NCBI RefSeq assembly: GCF_007954265.1
Contig: NZ_VOLS01000013.1
Location: forward strand, 22,259 to 86,258
Direction of reading: 5' to 3'
Source: Colwellia sp. C1TZA3
Lineage (GTDB): Bacteria; Pseudomonadota; Gammaproteobacteria; Enterobacterales; Alteromonadaceae
Length of the DNA: 64,000 bases
Program-made: the position numbers and the translations under genes
Shown here: piece after piece, positions 9,639-17,295 of the stretch
Layout: each line of letters starts with the position of its first letter
Position numbering within the stretch: the first letter of the stretch is position 1
The notes under the pieces: model-generated
The model's input: the letters and a program-made list of their open reading frames with translations, nothing else
What the model was told of the DNA's origin: nothing
Database searches by the model: none

Positions 9639-9851
9639 ATGAAAGACGGTATCCATCCAAATTATACAGAGTTCAAGGCAACTTGTTCTTGTGGCAACAT
9701 TATTACAACGCGTTCAACGGTAAGTAAAGACATACATCTTGACGTGTGTTCAGAATGTCACCCATTCTACACTGGCAAGCAAAAATCTGCTGAGACCGGT
9801 GGTCGTGTTGATAAATTCAACAAGCGTTTTGGTGCTATTAGCAAGAAGTAA
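9639..9851 (+). CDS. rpmE: 50S ribosomal protein L31 (zinc-binding type)
   Basis: Small protein of the large ribosomal subunit central protuberance. The 70-residue sequence starts [20 protein letters not shown] and carries Cys pairs CSCG and CSEC, the zinc-ribbon (C+) form that zinc-starved cells often replace by the cysteine-free paralogue. AGAGG precedes the ATG by eight bases. It is divergent from priA with about 235 bp between, which includes a possible 22-codon open frame at 9482 containing a hairpin (AATTGCT/AGCAATT); I do not call that a gene. A terminator follows. Confidence 0.98.
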   Translation: MKDGIHPNYTEFKATCSCGNIITTRSTVSKDIHLDVCSECHPFYTGKQKSAETGGRVDKFNKRFGAISKK

Positions 9852-9873
9852 TTCTGCTAACATACCAGTAGAG

Positions 9874-9900
9874 AAAAGCACCTTAGGTGCTTTTTTTTTG
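9874..9900 (+). terminator. Intrinsic terminator of rpmE
   Basis: AAAGCACC-TTA-GGTGCTTT stem-loop followed by a run of T residues, starting 23 bp after the rpmE stop. Confidence 0.92.
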
Positions 9901-10346
9901 TCAAAATTAACGCATTGCCAATATTAATTTAAAACATTTTCTCCTCTTAAAACCGCCCTGTGCTTAATGCTTTTTCAAAATAACTACGTTGACTTTTTTA
10001 ACGGTAAATTAGCATTAGGTTGCTCAGCATGACGACATCAAGTGATGAATGCAATGGCGATGCTAAATGCTCTACAAAACCTAAACAACGGTTTAGCTCA
10101 GGTTTTTTAATAGCAAAGTTAGCGGTTAAAATATCGTAAGTAGTGTTTTATTTTTCGAGTTTATCATAAGCATTTTTAAAGCCTTTTATTGTCTAAAATA
10201 GTGAAATATTTCTTTTTATTATTATTTTGCTTACAGGGAAATTCTGCTATATTTGCTGTCTTTATTTTCGAATAATTTTATAACGTTTATTGCGCGGATA
10301 TGCTCGCTAATAAACAGAGATTATCGCCAAGCATTTAAGGTGTGAT
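9901..10346. other. Intergenic region upstream of dnaB
   Basis: About 445 bp without a gene. It must hold the dnaB promoter. The usual rpsF-(priB)-rpsR-rplI genes that precede dnaB in many gammaproteobacteria are not here. I see no strong promoter boxes or repeats. Confidence 0.4.
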
Positions 10347-11765
10347 ATGGCCGATCGCAAGCCAACCAAGTTTAGTAAAAACAATCAGTTTGCTCGAGAC
10401 AAGCAAATTGATGAGTTAAAAGTTCCACCACATTCATTAGAAGCAGAGCAATCAGTGCTAGGTGGTTTATTGCTAGATAACGAAACTTGGGACCGCGTAA
10501 GCGAACGAGTCGTTGCACAAGACTTCTACAGTAGATCACATCGCATTACCTTTGAAACAATTGGTCGGTTAATTGAGTTAGGTGAGCCGGTTGATTTAAT
10601 CACCCTATCGGAAGCGCTTGAAAACGATCAAAAGCTTGATGATGTCGGTGGTTTTGTTTACCTCGCTGAAATGATGAAAAACACGCCAAGTGCGGCCAAT
10701 ATCACCGCCTATGCGGTTATCGTTCGTGAACGTGCGGTAACGCGTGAAATGATCAGTGTTGCCAATGAAATTGCAGAAGCAGGTTATGATCCACAGGGGC
10801 GTAGTAGTGCCGATTTACTCGATTTTGCCGAAACTAAGGTTTTTGCGATTGCCGAGCAACGCGCTAATAAATCTGAAGGCCCAGAAAATATCAATTCAGT
10901 ATTAGAAAAAACCGTTGACCGTATTGAAAAGCTTTGTGCGTCACCGACTAACGGTGTTACTGGCGTTTCAAGTGGTTTTACTGATTTAGATAAAATGACT
11001 GCAGGTTTTCAAAAATCTGATCTAATCATTGTCGCTGGCCGTCCGTCTATGGGTAAAACGACCTTTGCCATGAACTTGGCTGAACATGCTGCGATGACCG
11101 AAGATAAACCGGCGCTAATTTTCAGTTTAGAAATGCCGTCCGAGCAACTGATGATGCGTATGCTCGCTTCGCTTGGCCGTATTGATCAAACTAAGATTCG
11201 TACCGGTCAATTAGAAGATGAAGATTGGGCACGGTTATCATCAACCATGGGTTTGTTAATTGAAAAAGGTAAAATGTTTATTGATGATGCAGCGGGGTTA
11301 ACACCGACAGACGTACGCTCGCGAGCACGACGTATTGCCCGAGATCATGGCGGTATTAGTATGATCATGATCGATTACCTGCAATTGATGCGTGCGCCAC
11401 AATTTTCTGATAACAGAACCTTGGAAATTGCTGAAATATCTCGTTCATTAAAAGCCTTGGCAAAAGAATTAGAAGTGCCAGTGGTGGCGCTATCTCAGCT
11501 TAACCGTGGCTTGGAACAACGTTCTGATAAACGACCAATAAACTCAGATTTACGTGAATCAGGCTCCATTGAGCAAGATGCTGACTTAATCATGTTTATT
11601 TATCGTGATGAGGTTTATCACGATGATTCTGAATACAAAGGTATGGCTGAAATTATTATTGGTAAGCAGCGTAATGGCCCTATTGGTCGAGTACCATTGA
11701 CCTTCCAAGGGCAATTTTCCCGCTTCGACAACTATGCCGGCCCGCACGTACTAGGCGAAGATTAA
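10347..11765 (+). CDS. dnaB: Replicative DNA helicase DnaB
   Basis: Hexameric 5'-3' helicase at the replication fork that interacts with primase. The N-terminal domain (PPHSLEAEQSVLGGLLLDNETWDRV) precedes a linker. The RecA-like domain has Walker A GRPSMGKTTFAMN near residues 230-242, FSLEMPSEQLMMRM, Walker B MIMIDYLQLM, ALSQLNRGLEQR and DLRESGSIEQDADLI. Its 472 residues are standard, with no intein. AAGG lies about eight bases before the ATG. The stop is 6 bp before alr, the same pair order as in E. coli. Confidence 0.98.
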   Translation: MADRKPTKFSKNNQFARDKQIDELKVPPHSLEAEQSVLGGLLLDNETWDRVSERVVAQDFYSRSHRITFETIGRLIELGEPVDLITLSEALENDQKLDDVGGFVYLAEMMKNTPSAANITAYAVIVRERAVTREMISVANEIAEAGYDPQGRSSADLLDFAETKVFAIAEQRANKSEGPENINSVLEKTVDRIEKLCASPTNGVTGVSSGFTDLDKMTAGFQKSDLIIVAGRPSMGKTTFAMNLAEHAAMTEDKPALIFSLEMPSEQLMMRMLASLGRIDQTKIRTGQLEDEDWARLSSTMGLLIEKGKMFIDDAAGLTPTDVRSRARRIARDHGGISMIMIDYLQLMRAPQFSDNRTLEIAEISRSLKALAKELEVPVVALSQLNRGLEQRSDKRPINSDLRESGSIEQDADLIMFIYRDEVYHDDSEYKGMAEIIIGKQRNGPIGRVPLTFQGQFSRFDNYAGPHVLGED

Positions 11766-11771
11766 GCGCCC

Positions 11772-12851
11772 ATGACATTGCACACAGCCACAGCGACTAT
11801 TGATTTACATGCGCTAAGTCATAATTATCAGCTCATTCAATCACTATCGCCTGAGGCTAAAATTTTAGCGGTACTTAAGGCGAATAGCTATGGCCATGGT
11901 TTAGAACTTATTGCTAAAGCATTGCCCAATGCCGATGCTTTTGGTGTCGCGCGTATTGATGAAGCGCTTGCGCTTAGAGCGGCTGGTATTGTAAAACCTA
12001 TTGTATTGCTTGAAGGTTTTTTTGCTAAAGAAGATATTGATACGCTGGCGGCGAATAACTTAGAAACCATAGTGCATAACGAGCAACAACTGGCTGCTAT
12101 TTTGGATGCTAAGCTGGAGACTGCGCTAAAAGTTTGGCTGAAAATCGACACTGGCATGCATAGGTTGGGTATTAATCCTGAGCAACTAGCACACTTTTAT
12201 CAAGCGTTAAGCCAATCCAAAAATGTCCAACAGTCGATAGTGCTGATGAGCCACTTAGGTTGTGCGGATGAAAAAGACAACTTAGCTACAACGAAACAAA
12301 TTGCCTTGTTTGATGAACTTACTGCTGATTTATACCTTGAGAAAAGTTTGGCTAATTCAGCTGGTGTTTTACTTTGGCCGAAAAGTCATTATCAATGGAT
12401 CAGACCCGGCCTGTTACTTTATGGTGTTTCACCACTGCTGGCAGATAGTGCCATTAAAGGCATTGCGCCAGTGATGACTTTGCAATCGAGTTTGATATCC
12501 GTACGTGAAATCGCTGCAGGAGAAGCGGTTGGCTATGGTGGCGCTTGGGTGAGTGAAAGTAACACTATTATAGGTGTAGTGGCCATTGGCTATGGTGATG
12601 GTTATCCCCGCCATGCGCCCAATGGTACGCCAGTGTTAATTAATGGTCGACGTGTGCCGCTTATTGGTCGGGTAACGATGGATATGATTACGGTGGATTT
12701 AGGCGCTCAAAGCCAGGATAGTATTGGTGATATTGCCACCTTATGGGGCAAAGGTTTAGCGGTTGAAGAAGTCGCTGAATTTGCCACAACTATTCCTTAC
12801 GAACTCTTGTGTAATATAACCCGTCGCGTGCATATTCAGCTCGCAGAGTAA
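11772..12851 (+). CDS. alr: Alanine racemase
   Basis: PLP-dependent interconversion of L- and D-alanine, supplying D-Ala for peptidoglycan. The PLP lysine sits in AVLKANSYGHGLE near residue 37. Other motifs are LKIDTGMHRLG, MSHLGCADE, the NSAG segment, RPGLLLYGVSP, the catalytic-tyrosine region IGYGDGYPR, and GRVTMDMITVDLG. Its 359 residues match the family. It is cotranscribed with dnaB. The biosynthetic (alr) rather than catabolic (dadX) role is inferred from the dnaB neighbourhood. Confidence 0.96.
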   Translation: MTLHTATATIDLHALSHNYQLIQSLSPEAKILAVLKANSYGHGLELIAKALPNADAFGVARIDEALALRAAGIVKPIVLLEGFFAKEDIDTLAANNLETIVHNEQQLAAILDAKLETALKVWLKIDTGMHRLGINPEQLAHFYQALSQSKNVQQSIVLMSHLGCADEKDNLATTKQIALFDELTADLYLEKSLANSAGVLLWPKSHYQWIRPGLLLYGVSPLLADSAIKGIAPVMTLQSSLISVREIAAGEAVGYGGAWVSESNTIIGVVAIGYGDGYPRHAPNGTPVLINGRRVPLIGRVTMDMITVDLGAQSQDSIGDIATLWGKGLAVEEVAEFATTIPYELLCNITRRVHIQLAE

Positions 12852-12987
12852 CAATCAACAATTAACATTCAATCTTAAAAATTAATAAAAAGTCGCTAGG
12901 CCACGATAGTAAAGTTGCTCTACATTATACTTTAAAATTAAACGGTTATAAATTGTCCATTTTATTTTTGCTGTTAGCAGAGAACAT

Positions 12988-13019
12988 AGCTACCAAACCA
13001 TCTAGATGATTTGGTAGCT
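12988..13019. terminator. Long hairpin between convergent alr and the AhpD-like gene
   Basis: AGCTACCAAA at 12988-12997 pairs with TTTGGTAGCT at 13010-13019, and the interior is almost palindromic as well. Its place between two convergent genes suggests a shared terminator, but there is no clear T-run on either side. Confidence 0.5.
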
Positions 13020-13034
13020 AGATAAAAGCGCTAG

Positions 13035-13592
13035 TTACTTGGCGGCTTTTTCCCAAGCAAATGGTTTAAAGGCTTCATCGACAGCGGTGCCAGCAATGTG
13101 ATTGGTATAATTACTGATCACTTTTTGTGATAAACCTAAAATTATTTCCAATAATTGTTGCTCACCGTAACCAGCAGCATAGAATGCCGCTAATTCTTCA
13201 TCAGCAACATTACCTCGATTACGAACAATAACTAAGGTCATATCAAGTAAAGCTTGCAGTTTAGCAGTAGGCATTGGTTGTTCATCACGTAATGCTTGCG
13301 TCAAGTCAGCGTCTACTTTCATTGAGTGTGCAATACCGGTATGAGCGGGCACACAGTATGTACAGCCGTGCTCAACATTGATGCCTTGCCATACAACGGT
13401 CAGTTCTTCGGGGTTAAATGAAGAGTTAACAAAAAGCTCGTGCAACGTTTGGTATGCATCTAATAAACCGGGTGATGTAGCTAACACGCCATGCAGGTTC
13501 GGTAACATACCGTATGCATTGACTGATTTCTCTAAAAGTGGTTTGCTTGCTTGTGGTGCTGATTCAATGGTGTGAGTAGTTAATGTAGTCAT
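13035..13592 (-). CDS. Carboxymuconolactone decarboxylase (AhpD-like) family protein
   Basis: AhpD-fold protein of 185 residues. The diagnostic pattern is EHGCTYCVPAHTGIA near residues 75-89, which contains the CxxC redox pair and the downstream histidine of the AhpD/peroxidase-related subgroup. Such proteins act as alkylhydroperoxidase-like reductases; the true substrate is unknown here. The promoter region carries two TetR-type palindromes, one inside the promoter spacer. The TetR gene lies 400 bp upstream on the same strand, so induction by a compound sensed by that regulator is likely. Confidence 0.88.
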   Translation of the reverse strand: MTTLTTHTIESAPQASKPLLEKSVNAYGMLPNLHGVLATSPGLLDAYQTLHELFVNSSFNPEELTVVWQGINVEHGCTYCVPAHTGIAHSMKVDADLTQALRDEQPMPTAKLQALLDMTLVIVRNRGNVADEELAAFYAAGYGEQQLLEIILGLSQKVISNYTNHIAGTAVDEAFKPFAWEKAAK

Positions 13593-13701
13593 ATCAAATT
13601 TCCTTTATAAAAACAGGGTGCAACAACATATTACTGTCGCAACAAACTTATTGTTATTTAATAGTTAAAAAATTAACCAACCGGCTAAAAAAAAATTAAC
13701 A

Positions 13702-13713
13702 TACCGGTCGGTA
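13702..13713. promoter_or_regulatory. TetR-type operator 1
   Basis: TACCGGTCGGTA, an almost perfect palindrome, lies 30 bp (about three helical turns) centre to centre from the second copy at 13732-13743. It sits just downstream of the predicted -10 box of the AhpD-like gene. Confidence 0.65.
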
Positions 13714-13727
13714 AGTAATTGGTTGTT

Positions 13728-13755
13728 ATTGTACCGATCGGTAACCTTAAGTCAA
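13728..13755 (-). promoter_or_regulatory. Promoter of the AhpD-like gene with TetR-type operator 2 in the spacer
   Basis: On the minus strand: -35 TTGACT (13755-13750), 16-bp spacer, -10 TACAAT (13733-13728). The perfect palindrome TACCGATCGGTA (13732-13743) overlaps the spacer and the -10 box, so a bound repressor would block RNA polymerase. Regulation by the adjacent TetR protein is inferred from proximity. Confidence 0.65.
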
Positions 13756-13996
13756 CAGCCATTCATATAAATAATTTATTCTTATAGAGTATCTATCAAA
13801 ATAATGTTAATTAAACAATAAAATCATAGGATTATAAATTTACCTGGTGTTCGATATTGATTGATAGCGGCGAGGTTAAATAAGGTAATGAAGTATAGGT
13901 TCGTTTATATTTAAGCTGAATATGGACAGATGTATATCAATGGGGGAGCATGCACTAGCTTAATTTTTTCTTAAAACAGCTAGTGGTGCAGTAAAG

Positions 13997-14635
13997 CTAT
14001 TGCAATGTTGGGCTTGGTATGGCGTGGCTTTTACCGGTACTAAATACACCAGTTAACATAGTATCAATAACAAATTCAAGCTCTGTTGGTGGTACTTTTG
14101 AGCGCGCCATTGCTGCGGTGCCCTTTAGTGCTGTGTATAAACTTAAGGCGTTACCGGCTGAATTTTCATTTAGGCCTAATGAGATGGCTTCTTTATCAGT
14201 AGAAAATAGTTTGGCCAATAAAGCTTTGGGCGCAGCTTCTATTTCAATAAGTAATTTTGTCGCTTCTGCTGGAATATCACCACCAGCCACTTCTGATTGA
14301 CACAGTACCAGGTAACAACCTTTTGGTTGCTCAGTGCTACATTGCATACCTACGATTGACATCATATAGTTTTTTAAACGCGTTTTTAGTGGTATGTCTG
14401 CTGCGTATAAAGCGCCAAGGTGGGCTTTCATATTATTGTCTATATAGTGTTGAGTCGCTTTAATAAATAAACTTTCTTTATTACCAAACGCGCTATACAT
14501 ACTGGGTTTGTTAATATTCATGCTCTTTGTTAAATCAGCTAAAGAAGCGCCGACAAAACCTTTTGCCCAAAACACTTCCATTGCTGCTTGCAATGCAGTT
14601 TGCTCATTAAATTTGCGTTTGCGACCACTAACCAC
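13997..14635 (-). CDS. TetR/AcrR family transcriptional regulator
   Basis: 212 residues. The N-terminal helix-turn-helix is typical of the family (ALQAAMEVFWAKGFVGASLADLTKSMNINKPSMYSAFGNKESLF, residues about 14-58). The C-terminal ligand domain is variable (CYLVLCQSEVAGGDIPAEATKLL) and gives no clue to the ligand. The start is a GTG with GGA nine bases upstream. The probable target is the AhpD-like gene downstream, judged by two TACCG-CGGTA palindromes in between. The 13756-13996 gap shows no gene. Confidence 0.92.
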   Translation of the reverse strand: MVSGRKRKFNEQTALQAAMEVFWAKGFVGASLADLTKSMNINKPSMYSAFGNKESLFIKATQHYIDNNMKAHLGALYAADIPLKTRLKNYMMSIVGMQCSTEQPKGCYLVLCQSEVAGGDIPAEATKLLIEIEAAPKALLAKLFSTDKEAISLGLNENSAGNALSLYTALKGTAAMARSKVPPTELEFVIDTMLTGVFSTGKSHAIPSPTLQ

Positions 14636-14760
14636 AACAATATCCGTTTATTCTGTTTGAATTTTCATATTGTACCAAAAGGTATTTTTAAGTTCAATCG
14701 ATCAAACAGCTATCAAAAAACACTTAGAAAACTATTATTTGAATCTAAGCATCATATATA

Positions 14761-15066
14761 CCCGTTCCACTTCAAGATGCAGTTTCAGCGTTAAGCTAGG
14801 AAATCAGATCAAGGCGCGATACGAAGATAATGGTTATTCCCTTATCAAGTAGTGCAACGCTGGACTGGTTTTCTAGCTTAGCTCCCTACGGGCAAGCCGA
14901 TAAAGGGTCATCTCCTGCGTTATGGATTTCGACAATATTCCCACATGGATGTGGGTTATTAGAGCAACGCAGGAGCAGTTGCCAAGAATAATTATTCTCT
15001 TCAATCCATGCCTGGTACCTAACCCTTTCTCGACTTGCTGAAACCTGCACCTTGAAGTGGAGCGGG
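14761..15066 (+). repeat. F3 miniature element, copy 1 (306 bp core)
   Basis: The core runs from CCCGTTCCACTTCAAGATGC to GCACCTTGAAGTGGAGCGGG, long near-perfect inverted ends, flanked by TATATA on the left and TATAAA on the right. Compared with the copy at 63296 it has about 48 extra bases around 14940-14985, including a CCCACATGGATGTGGG hairpin. Short open frames inside it are not genes. It lies between tetR and yjbQ without touching either. Confidence 0.9.
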
Positions 15067-15136
15067 TATAAATAGCCATACTTTACATTTTTTAACAACA
15101 AAAGCTTAGTGCTTAGCTAAGCAATATGGCACGACA

Positions 15137-15556
15137 TTATTCGCCACTAACGGTTAGTATTAAGGTTCTTGAGCTGCTATGAACACGGTGTTCGCCAAGA
15201 TAAATACCTTGCCAAAGGCCTAAGTTCATTTGGCCATTTTTTAATGGAATACTTACACTACTGCCTAATATACTCGCTTTAATATGGGCTGGCATATCAT
15301 CTGGGCCTTCATAGGTATGACGATAATAAGGGGCATTTTCTGGGACGAATTGATTAAAGTGTCGCTCCATATCATCACGCACTGTTGAGTCAGCATTTTC
15401 ATTAATCGTCAATGATGCTGAAGAGTGCTGGATGAAAATGTGTAACAAGCCAAAGCGTACGGGAGAGAACTCAGCAAGTGCTTGCTCAATATCTTTTGTG
15501 ATCAAGTGAAAACCACGTTGATAAGATTGTAGTGTTAACTCTACTTGTTGCCACAT
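15137..15556 (-). CDS. yjbQ: YjbQ/UPF0047 family protein (secondary thiamine-phosphate synthase enzyme)
   Basis: 139 residues and the compact YjbQ fold. Conserved LLHIFIQHSSASLTINENADSTVRDDMERHF carries the histidine/acidic cluster of the family, followed by GPDDMPAHIKASILG and LGLWQGIYLGEHR. Members can partially replace ThiE in vivo, but the physiological function is not established. It is monocistronic. The copy of F1 just upstream (15593-15752) sits within 40 bp of the start and may contain or displace its promoter. Confidence 0.92.
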   Translation of the reverse strand: MWQQVELTLQSYQRGFHLITKDIEQALAEFSPVRFGLLHIFIQHSSASLTINENADSTVRDDMERHFNQFVPENAPYYRHTYEGPDDMPAHIKASILGSSVSIPLKNGQMNLGLWQGIYLGEHRVHSSSRTLILTVSGE

Positions 15557-15592
15557 AAGGCTTCTCCGAGGATAATTTTAATTAAAGTATTA

Positions 15593-15752
15593 TACCAATT
15601 TGATTAATTAAGTGAGCTACTTTTTCATGAGAAAAAACGGATAAATACAAGGCATAAAATTTAGTCAGTAGCTATTCACCTTATGAATTTTATAACGCAC
15701 TAATTATTCATTTTAACCATTAAAAATGAGCAGGTAATTAATCAACTTGGTA
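15593..15752 (+). repeat. F1 miniature element, copy 3 (160 bp)
   Basis: It starts TACCAATTTGATTAATTAAG and ends TAATTAATCAACTTGGTA, between TTA duplications at 15590-15592 and 15753-15755. The interior is nearly identical to the copy at 63679 and the reverse complement of those at 1563 and 3036. It is taken here as the reference orientation of F1. Confidence 0.92.
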
Positions 15753-15755
15753 TTA

Positions 15756-16203
15756 TAGTGTAGTGTATAGGTTTTATACGTTGAGGTGTATGTTATGACA
15801 TGAATATACCTCGTTAGAGTCGTGTCTTAAAATGCAGCTTTGTTGTCGTTAATGGTTGTCGTCTTAGATGAGATATAACCTTTAGCAGCACAAATGCAGA
15901 ATGAAAAAACCATACTCGCTGCAAGTATTTGTTAACCCAAGAGATTAATTGCCGGTTAAACAGTTGACGGACTGAAGTTTGACCTACAAAAAACTACCCA
16001 ACGCCATATGCTCTCCCATAGGCGCTACGCTTAATGCAAGTTAATCTAGGTTAGGGTTGGACTTAAGTCCATTAAGTTAAATGAATTTTAACCTTCATCG
16101 GCACAAGTGCTGAATGACAATACAATAAACCTGTACCGACTTGGGGTGTGCCTAGAACAAATAATCTGTGCTTGCATGCAGGTCTTTAGTTTTGTCTGGA
16201 ACA
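15756..16203. other. Intergenic region between F1 copy 3 and the cheX terminator
   Basis: No gene is visible. At 16121-16144 a 24-base stretch matches, with four differences, a segment of the IS1595-type transposase at the right edge of the window (63901-63924). It could be a small decayed remnant or chance. Confidence 0.35.
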
Positions 16204-16230
16204 TAAAAAAGCCCCGTATTAACGAGGCTA
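16204..16230 (-). terminator. Intrinsic terminator of the cheX-like gene
   Basis: On the minus strand AGCCTCGT-TAAT-ACGGGGCT is followed by TTTTTT. It starts about 20 bp after the cheX stop codon. Confidence 0.85.
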
Positions 16231-16250
16231 AATACTGTTATTTAGACCTA

Positions 16251-16715
16251 CTATTTGTTGAAGCTAAATTCAATATACGCATTACCGTATTCAGAGGTCA
16301 GCGGCATGATAATGACCGGTCCGTCAGCCTTGTGATGAATAGTGTGGTCAATACCAGAAACGACAATAGGCGTTGCCATGTCAAACTCAATACCTTTCTC
16401 ACTTAGCATGCGCTTTGCACCACCAGTCACCATATTGGTAATTTCACCAACTAAGTCAGTAATTTCATCATTGATTACATCCGGGCCTTCACCGACCATT
16501 TTTTTCATAGTGGCAAGTGCTAGCTTAGTTTCAAAGGTAATAGATAAAGAACCTTTAGTTTGTTGGCCCACCATACCAATTAACCCTGAAACATCACCTT
16601 TTGCTATTTCATTTTTTTTTAAACGAGGTTTTTCAGGTGTTAATTTCATGTGCGCCATGGTTGACATAACGTTAAGCATTGAAGAGAGGAAAGGGTTAAT
16701 GAAGTCTACATTCAT
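16251..16715 (-). CDS. CheX/CheC-like chemotaxis phosphatase family protein
   Basis: 154 residues. The pattern NDEITDLVGEITNMVTGGAKRML is the CheX active-site helix, in which the E-xx-N pair contacts phospho-CheY. MNVDFINPFLSSMLNVMSTM at the start is typical of the stand-alone CheX proteins of marine gammaproteobacteria. The frame extends to a TTG at 16727, but ATG 16715 is the likely start. No other chemotaxis gene is nearby, so it may act on a response regulator outside a che operon. It has its own terminator. Confidence 0.87.
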   Translation of the reverse strand: MNVDFINPFLSSMLNVMSTMAHMKLTPEKPRLKKNEIAKGDVSGLIGMVGQQTKGSLSITFETKLALATMKKMVGEGPDVINDEITDLVGEITNMVTGGAKRMLSEKGIEFDMATPIVVSGIDHTIHHKADGPVIIMPLTSEYGNAYIEFSFNK

Positions 16716-16792
16716 GAATGTGTCCAAAGGCTTTTATTTTAATCTAGTGAATTGATTTTGCAGATTTATCGCAAAACTTAAATCTAACTATA

Positions 16793-17293
16793 CTAATCAT
16801 TAATTGCGATATGATTCATAGTAACTGATCTTTTGAAAGTTAGGCTACCTTTTATCGTTTTACTGTAAAAATTAACTGTATTGACCTGTTTTAGATAGTG
16901 CTCAGTTAGCAAGCTGTTCATTATTTTTAGCCCAAGTAAAGTGTGTGGGAACATAGCTTCTTGATAAATAAAAATATTACCTTTATTGCTCTCAAAACCG
17001 ATCCAGTTCAGTGCTATTGCTTGGCCTTGATAATTAAGCTGAAAATGTGCTTCAACATATTGGCGAACAATATTTTCATAATTAGGATGAGCAATTGAAA
17101 AGTGAATTTGCTTTGCGTCGGCAATTGCATTTTCTATGTCATGAGCAGTTATCTGATGAATAACCTCAATTGACTGAGTACGCTCATTTAACGTTAAATC
17201 TGTCATGCTAAAAAAATAGCGGTGGGCAACCGCATTAGCGGCTAGCCCACACAATAGCAAAACAAAAACGCGTTTAGCTAGGTTTAACAACAT
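16793..17293 (-). CDS. DUF6702 family secreted protein
   Basis: 166 residues. It starts with a signal peptide (MLLNLAKRVFVLLLCGLAANAVAHRYF, cleavage probably after the AVA). The mature part matches the DUF6702 layout: an N-terminal HRYFFSMTDLTLNERTQSIEVIHQITAHDIE strand pair and a later LLGLKIMNSLLTEHY segment. Function is unknown. It begins 2 bp after the M1 peptidase stop and is surely cotranscribed; this pairing of DUF6702 with an M1 peptidase recurs in related bacteria, suggesting a shared periplasmic role. Confidence 0.8.
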   Translation of the reverse strand: MLLNLAKRVFVLLLCGLAANAVAHRYFFSMTDLTLNERTQSIEVIHQITAHDIENAIADAKQIHFSIAHPNYENIVRQYVEAHFQLNYQGQAIALNWIGFESNKGNIFIYQEAMFPHTLLGLKIMNSLLTEHYLKQVNTVNFYSKTIKGSLTFKRSVTMNHIAIND

Positions 17294-17295
17294 TT

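Noticed and set aside
14257..14852. Three plus-strand frames opposite tetR and its upstream region
   Set aside because: They overlap tetR in antisense or run into the F3 end; no ribosome binding site or protein-like pattern is seen.
14873..15101. Open frames of 68 and 71 codons within F3 copy 1
   Set aside because: They run through inverted ends of a repeat element; F3 copy 2 differs by a 48-bp deletion and does not keep the same frames.
16342..16755. 137-codon plus-strand frame over the cheX-like gene
   Set aside because: Antisense shadow of a recognisable CheX protein; the minus-strand frame has the family motif and a terminator.
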